Assembly: GCA_963578625.1 (NCBI GenBank)
Contig: CAUZEO010000206.1
Span: forward strand, 1-9,418
Reading direction: 5' to 3'
DNA: 9,418 nt
From: CAUZEO01 sp963578625
Lineage (GTDB): Bacteria > Verrucomicrobiota > Kiritimatiellia > SLOV01
Position numbers and translations under genes: made by a program. A model generated the notes under the pieces. That model did no database searches. It was not told where the DNA came from and saw only the letters and a list, made by a program, of their open reading frames with translations. Positions 6,782-9,418 of this stretch are shown here, piece by piece; position 1 is the stretch's first letter; each line of letters opens with the position of its first letter.

Positions 6782-6910
6782 AATATATTAGATTCCTCCC
6801 CTTGTCGCGAACGTTGTCGATTTGTTTCACCGCAGGGGATTCGACAAGGCTCGGGACAAGGTTCGCGTCAAGGTTTCTAAAACAAGTCCTGCTTGTGAAA
6901 CAGTGTCACA
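6782..6910 (-). promoter_or_regulatory. Candidate control region upstream of the transporter genes
   Basis: The gap 6692-7004 contains no gene and is more AT-rich than its surroundings. A -10-like TATATT lies at 6782-6787 on the - strand, without a good -35. Upstream of it are several inverted repeats: CTTGTCGCGAAC (6801-6812) with GTTCGCGTCAAG (6861-6872), 11 of 12 pairs; TTGTCGA (6814-6820) with TCGACAA (6841-6847); GTTTCAC (6824-6830) with GTGAAAC (6895-6901); ACAAG-N5-CTTGT (6882-6896); and a TGTGA-N7-TCACA dyad (6894-6910). The pentamer ACAAG or its complement occurs five times between 6801 and 6896. This looks like a cluster of binding sites for a transcription factor controlling the importer. 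Which factor is not known. Confidence 0.35.
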
Positions 6911-7004
6911 CTTTCCAATCCATCTGAATCCCATTCCTGATTGATTGAGATTAGCTTTGCGATTAGGATCGCCGTATCTGAACTCGTAACCTTGCGGTCG
7001 GCCC

Positions 7005-7232
7005 TCAATGATGCTCCGGGTGATCGTGCCCGGGCGAGTGCTTGTGATCGTGTCCGGCCTGGTGCATCCGGTTATGCAGCTCGCGATGGGCTGCGGTCAG
7101 CACGAGCTTCATGCGCTTGTGCGCCCGGGCCTCGGGGCGCGTGCAGACGGTATCGAGATACGCGCGCGCGGCGGCTTGCGCCATGGTCTCCGACGCGCCC
7201 GCCGACGCGAGCTTCGACCAGGTCGCGGTCAT
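7005..7232 (-). pseudogene. C-terminal gene fragment with His-rich tail
   Basis: A 75-codon frame with consistently G/C third positions ends at TGA 7005-7007. It reads as plausible protein (SETMAQAAARAYLDTVC, then HKRMKLVLTAAHREL) and closes with a tail in which 7 of the last 15 residues are His, as in metal-binding tails. There is no ribosome site before the ATG at 7232, and the coding-like part begins only near 7214, exactly where the transposase-like frame ends. It is therefore probably a remnant: either the frameshifted continuation of that transposase or the tail of another gene joined to it. The product is not recognised. Translation as a small independent protein cannot be excluded. 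Confidence 0.35.
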
Positions 7233-7320
7233 AGCGAAAGTACAGGCGTAGCATCTTGGGGATGGTGAAGGTCACGTGCCGGTGCAGGACGGGAAAGAGG
7301 ATGGTCTCAGTAACCAGCGC
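7213..7320 (-). pseudogene. IS91-type (Y2) transposase remnant
   Basis: Thirty-six codons in a frame different from both neighbours read like the start of the Y2 transposase domain of IS91-family elements. The order is ALVTETILFPVLHRH, then VTFTIPKMLRLYF, then RYDRDLV; family members typically show 'P-HR-(x)-FtiPK-LR-yF-yDR-L'. The zinc-finger part before it and the catalytic tyrosines after it are absent. The frame breaks near 7214, after which the codon pattern continues in the frame of the 7005-7232 fragment (SKLASAG). The glycosidase gene stops inside this remnant (7307-7309). Recognition is from memory of the family over a short stretch, so it is provisional. Confidence 0.45.
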
Positions 7321-9418
7321 CCCGAAGAGATTCCTCGTGCACGAAACGCTCAACGCTGCGTTTCGGAGATTCTTCTCTGAAACTCGTGAGACTGCGATCG
7401 GCATACAACGAAACACCGGGATTTCTGTCACGTGGGGCAATATCCACCAGCGTGTTACCGCGAAAGCGCAACGTGTAAACCTTCTGTTCGGGGTCTCCCC
7501 ACGCTCGCGGGGGGCGAGTCGACTCCTGCCAGAACCTGTCCTCGCGCCAGGCGAGTGAGTACGTCTCGGTGGTCTCAACCATCGGGAATCGTACGTCGAT
7601 GCGGGTGCCGTCGGCAAGCCCGGTGAACAGCAGGTAATTGCCTGTCCACACCGTCGAGGCCCTGCGCCCGCCGAGTTCACATTGGACAGCCGCTTTGTCG
7701 ACCCACTGGGGTACGCGCACCAGGAGGGTTCGTGCCGTTTTATTCCGGATGACCACCTTGCCCTGATACGGCAGGGAGCTGTCGATGTCCAGCCAGGGCG
7801 ATGCGCGGTTCATTAAGAGGTTTACGTGGGCCGTGTGCGTGATGTGGTCGTAGTCGACAATGGCATTCCATGTCTCGAAGAGCGCTTTGATGCAGTTGCC
7901 CGTGCAGCATACCACCCACTGCAGGCCGCTGCGGTTGGGCGCGTGGTTTCGGCGCAACGGGATGAGGGTTGGGTGGCTCGCGTCGGACCAGTAAATGCCG
8001 AGGCAGCGGTTCAGCACGTCATTGGTCGTGATGCGCCGGCACCAGGGTTCCAGCTGCACGTCCTCGAACGCAATGCCGTGGTTGTCGGTGACGGCCCTGA
8101 TCGGAGTTGTATCCGTGATTTGCATTTCGACCAGGTGATTGCGCGTGTACTGGTCCACGTCCTCCCAGTAGTCGCCGACTCCCCACCGGCTAAGCCGAAT
8201 AGCAAGGTAGGTCATGTCGCCAATCGTACAAGACTCCCCGAACAGCCCGATGCGTGCGATGCCATAGGTCCGCATGTACTCGTAGGACGCGCGTACGAAT
8301 GTCCCGGTTTTTATGTCACCCGTCAGGTGTGCGTAGTAAAGCAGGCCCAGCAACGCGTGCATATAGGAGTGGTGATGACCCCAGAACTGCCCGTGTTCCG
8401 CCGGAACGACGAGCGGTGCGTGCGTTTCAGGCTGCCAGAACGCCGGTTCCATGATGAAGTTTCGCAAAAGGGTAAGGTGTGCCCTGTCAACCTGCACCTC
8501 CGCCAATGCGTCGGCCATAACCAGGGCGCGCAAGACCTGGCCGTGCGTGTGCATCTGAAGATAGGAACCGCTTATTCCCAACTCGTTCTCGTTGTCGTCC
8601 CGTTCCCATCGGCGATTCTCGGGTCCGTAGTAAGCGTGGTCCCGCTTTCGATCGATCGTCATCCCCTTGACCAGGACATCGGCGTAACGCTGCACCTGGT
8701 CCACGATCTCCAGCTTCGGGTGAAAATGGTTCAGGGATATCAACGCCATGGTCATGCGTGCGAGCGGAACGGGGTAAGCCTCCTCCATTTTCAGCAGCGC
8801 GTAGTTCATCATGCCATTCAGGCTGGCAAGCTCGATGTCGAGATTCAACGTGCTACCGGACATTTCGCGGGCCAGGACCAGGGCGTCGACGATCTTTCCC
8901 CAGTTCTGACTTTGGCCGTGATCGTGAACCATGAATGCCGGAATCGTGCTGAAGAAACCGTGGCCGTAGGTGCTGTACTGATCGTTCTCATCCAGGAAAC
9001 GCGTCAGGCCGTGCACGGCGAGTTTGGCCCGTTCGGCGAGGTCGAGGGTCTTCGGTACGGTGGCCGCGTAGTACTTGCCTTTGGGTGCCAGGTCCGATTC
9101 CGTCAACCAACTCACGCGTGGGCCATGCGGGTAGCGGGAAAGATCCGGTTCGGCGACATCAAATTGCTTTTCATCGTTCTTGACGACAATGTCGGCGAAG
9201 AATGCGCGGCCGATGCCGAAGCCTGGACAGAATCCCACGTAAACTTCGGGGTTCCCGCTCACGCGGATGGAACTCCATTGCGAGCCGGGCAGTTGCCCCG
9301 TCGTGTCAATGGGCGTGTTGCCCCCTGCTCCGTTCACCGACACCCATGTGATGCCGTTGTCCCCCGACCATTCCAGCCTGGCTCCTGCGCGATCGCCCAG
9401 CGTGACTCGAATCAGTAC
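7307..9418 (-). CDS. GH127-like glycosidase, probable beta-L-arabinofuranosidase type (5' partial)
   Basis: The frame is open to the window edge, giving at least 703 residues; the true start lies beyond 9418. The GTG at 9343 is internal to continuous protein-like sequence. The N-terminal part (about 9150-9418) is beta-rich and contains an Asp-box-like SGDNGITW at 9344-9367. The central helical part (about 7860-9148) resembles the GH127/DUF1680 (alpha/alpha)6 barrel: TVPKTLDLAERAKLAV, MVHDHG, then GESCTIGD. After it come CCTGN (Cys codons 7904-7909) and a beta-sandwich with SLPYQGKVVIRN, RTLLVRVPQWVDKA and a YLLF strand. E-x-C (8228-8236) plus the Cys-Cys pair match the zinc-binding Glu/Cys/Cys/Cys set known in GH127, where one cysteine of the pair is the nucleophile. 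No signal peptide can be judged. The last residues may come from the transposase remnant. Arabinofuranosidase activity is inferred; this family has diverged specificities. Confidence 0.75.
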   Translation of the reverse strand, partial: VLIRVTLGDRAGARLEWSGDNGITWVSVNGAGGNTPIDTTGQLPGSQWSSIRVSGNPEVYVGFCPGFGIGRAFFADIVVKNDEKQFDVAEPDLSRYPHGPRVSWLTESDLAPKGKYYAATVPKTLDLAERAKLAVHGLTRFLDENDQYSTYGHGFFSTIPAFMVHDHGQSQNWGKIVDALVLAREMSGSTLNLDIELASLNGMMNYALLKMEEAYPVPLARMTMALISLNHFHPKLEIVDQVQRYADVLVKGMTIDRKRDHAYYGPENRRWERDDNENELGISGSYLQMHTHGQVLRALVMADALAEVQVDRAHLTLLRNFIMEPAFWQPETHAPLVVPAEHGQFWGHHHSYMHALLGLLYYAHLTGDIKTGTFVRASYEYMRTYGIARIGLFGESCTIGDMTYLAIRLSRWGVGDYWEDVDQYTRNHLVEMQITDTTPIRAVTDNHGIAFEDVQLEPWCRRITTNDVLNRCLGIYWSDASHPTLIPLRRNHAPNRSGLQWVVCCTGNCIKALFETWNAIVDYDHITHTAHVNLLMNRASPWLDIDSSLPYQGKVVIRNKTARTLLVRVPQWVDKAAVQCELGGRRASTVWTGNYLLFTGLADGTRIDVRFPMVETTETYSLAWREDRFWQESTRPPRAWGDPEQKVYTLRFRGNTLVDIAPRDRNPGVSLYADRSLTSFREESPKRSVERFVHEESLRGAGY

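Noticed and set aside
6894..6910. TGTGA-N7-TCACA as a CRP site
   Set aside because: CRP sites have a six-base spacer, and a CRP-type system is not established for this organism. Kept only as an unassigned dyad.
7072..7680. A 202-codon - strand frame covering the end of the glycosidase
   Set aside because: Only the 36 codons at 7213-7320 look like protein (transposase-like). The rest is an out-of-frame reading of the glycosidase gene or of the His-tail fragment.
9341..9343. GTG as the true start of the glycosidase
   Set aside because: Upstream codons to the window edge stay open and read as sensible protein including an Asp-box motif, and no ribosome site is seen.
1..9418. tRNA, rRNA, CRISPR arrays, complete IS elements, phage genes
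   Set aside because: I looked for clover-leaf ends, regularly spaced direct repeats and intact transposase or integrase frames and found none.

Overview
This GC-rich window looks like a piece of a chromosome from the PVC/Planctomycetes neighbourhood (Kiritimatiellota, Lentisphaerota, Verrucomicrobiota) or a similar polysaccharide degrader such as Hydrogenedentota. The clues are tandem exported proteins sharing a short C-terminal domain that ends in 'YRV', an intergenic palindrome of the kind that translates to 'NDE'/'FVIRHSS'-like peptides, a GH127-like glycosidase, and unusually enlarged sugar-ABC permeases. The assignment rests on recalled family patterns, not a database search.

Layout. 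Positions 1-1540 (+ strand) hold the 3' end of one exported protein and one complete paralogue (572-1540), separated by a 367-bp gap with candidate terminators and stacked palindromes. From 1594 onward all genes are on the - strand. In transcription order they are: a GH127-like glycosidase open through the right edge (7307-9418); two short gene remnants, one resembling an IS91-type transposase and one with a His-rich tail (7005-7320); a 313-bp regulatory gap; a solute-binding protein fused to a MalF-type permease (4238-6691); a palindromic repeat (4100-4250); and a MalG-type permease with a huge extracytoplasmic insertion (1594-4062). The two strands converge over a 53-bp gap.

How the genes may work together. 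The glycosidase would release sugars from an extracellular or periplasmic glycan, possibly arabinose-containing. The two permeases would form the membrane channel of a CUT1-type importer. All visible capture functions are built into the permeases: the binding protein is tethered to MalF, and MalG carries about 510 extra residues with four copies of a module resembling the 'YGT..aLN.aWGT' stretch of GH42 beta-galactosidases. No ATPase and no free binding protein lie in the window, so a shared MalK/MsmX-like ATPase is presumed to be encoded elsewhere. The enlarged two-permease importer is the most unusual content here.
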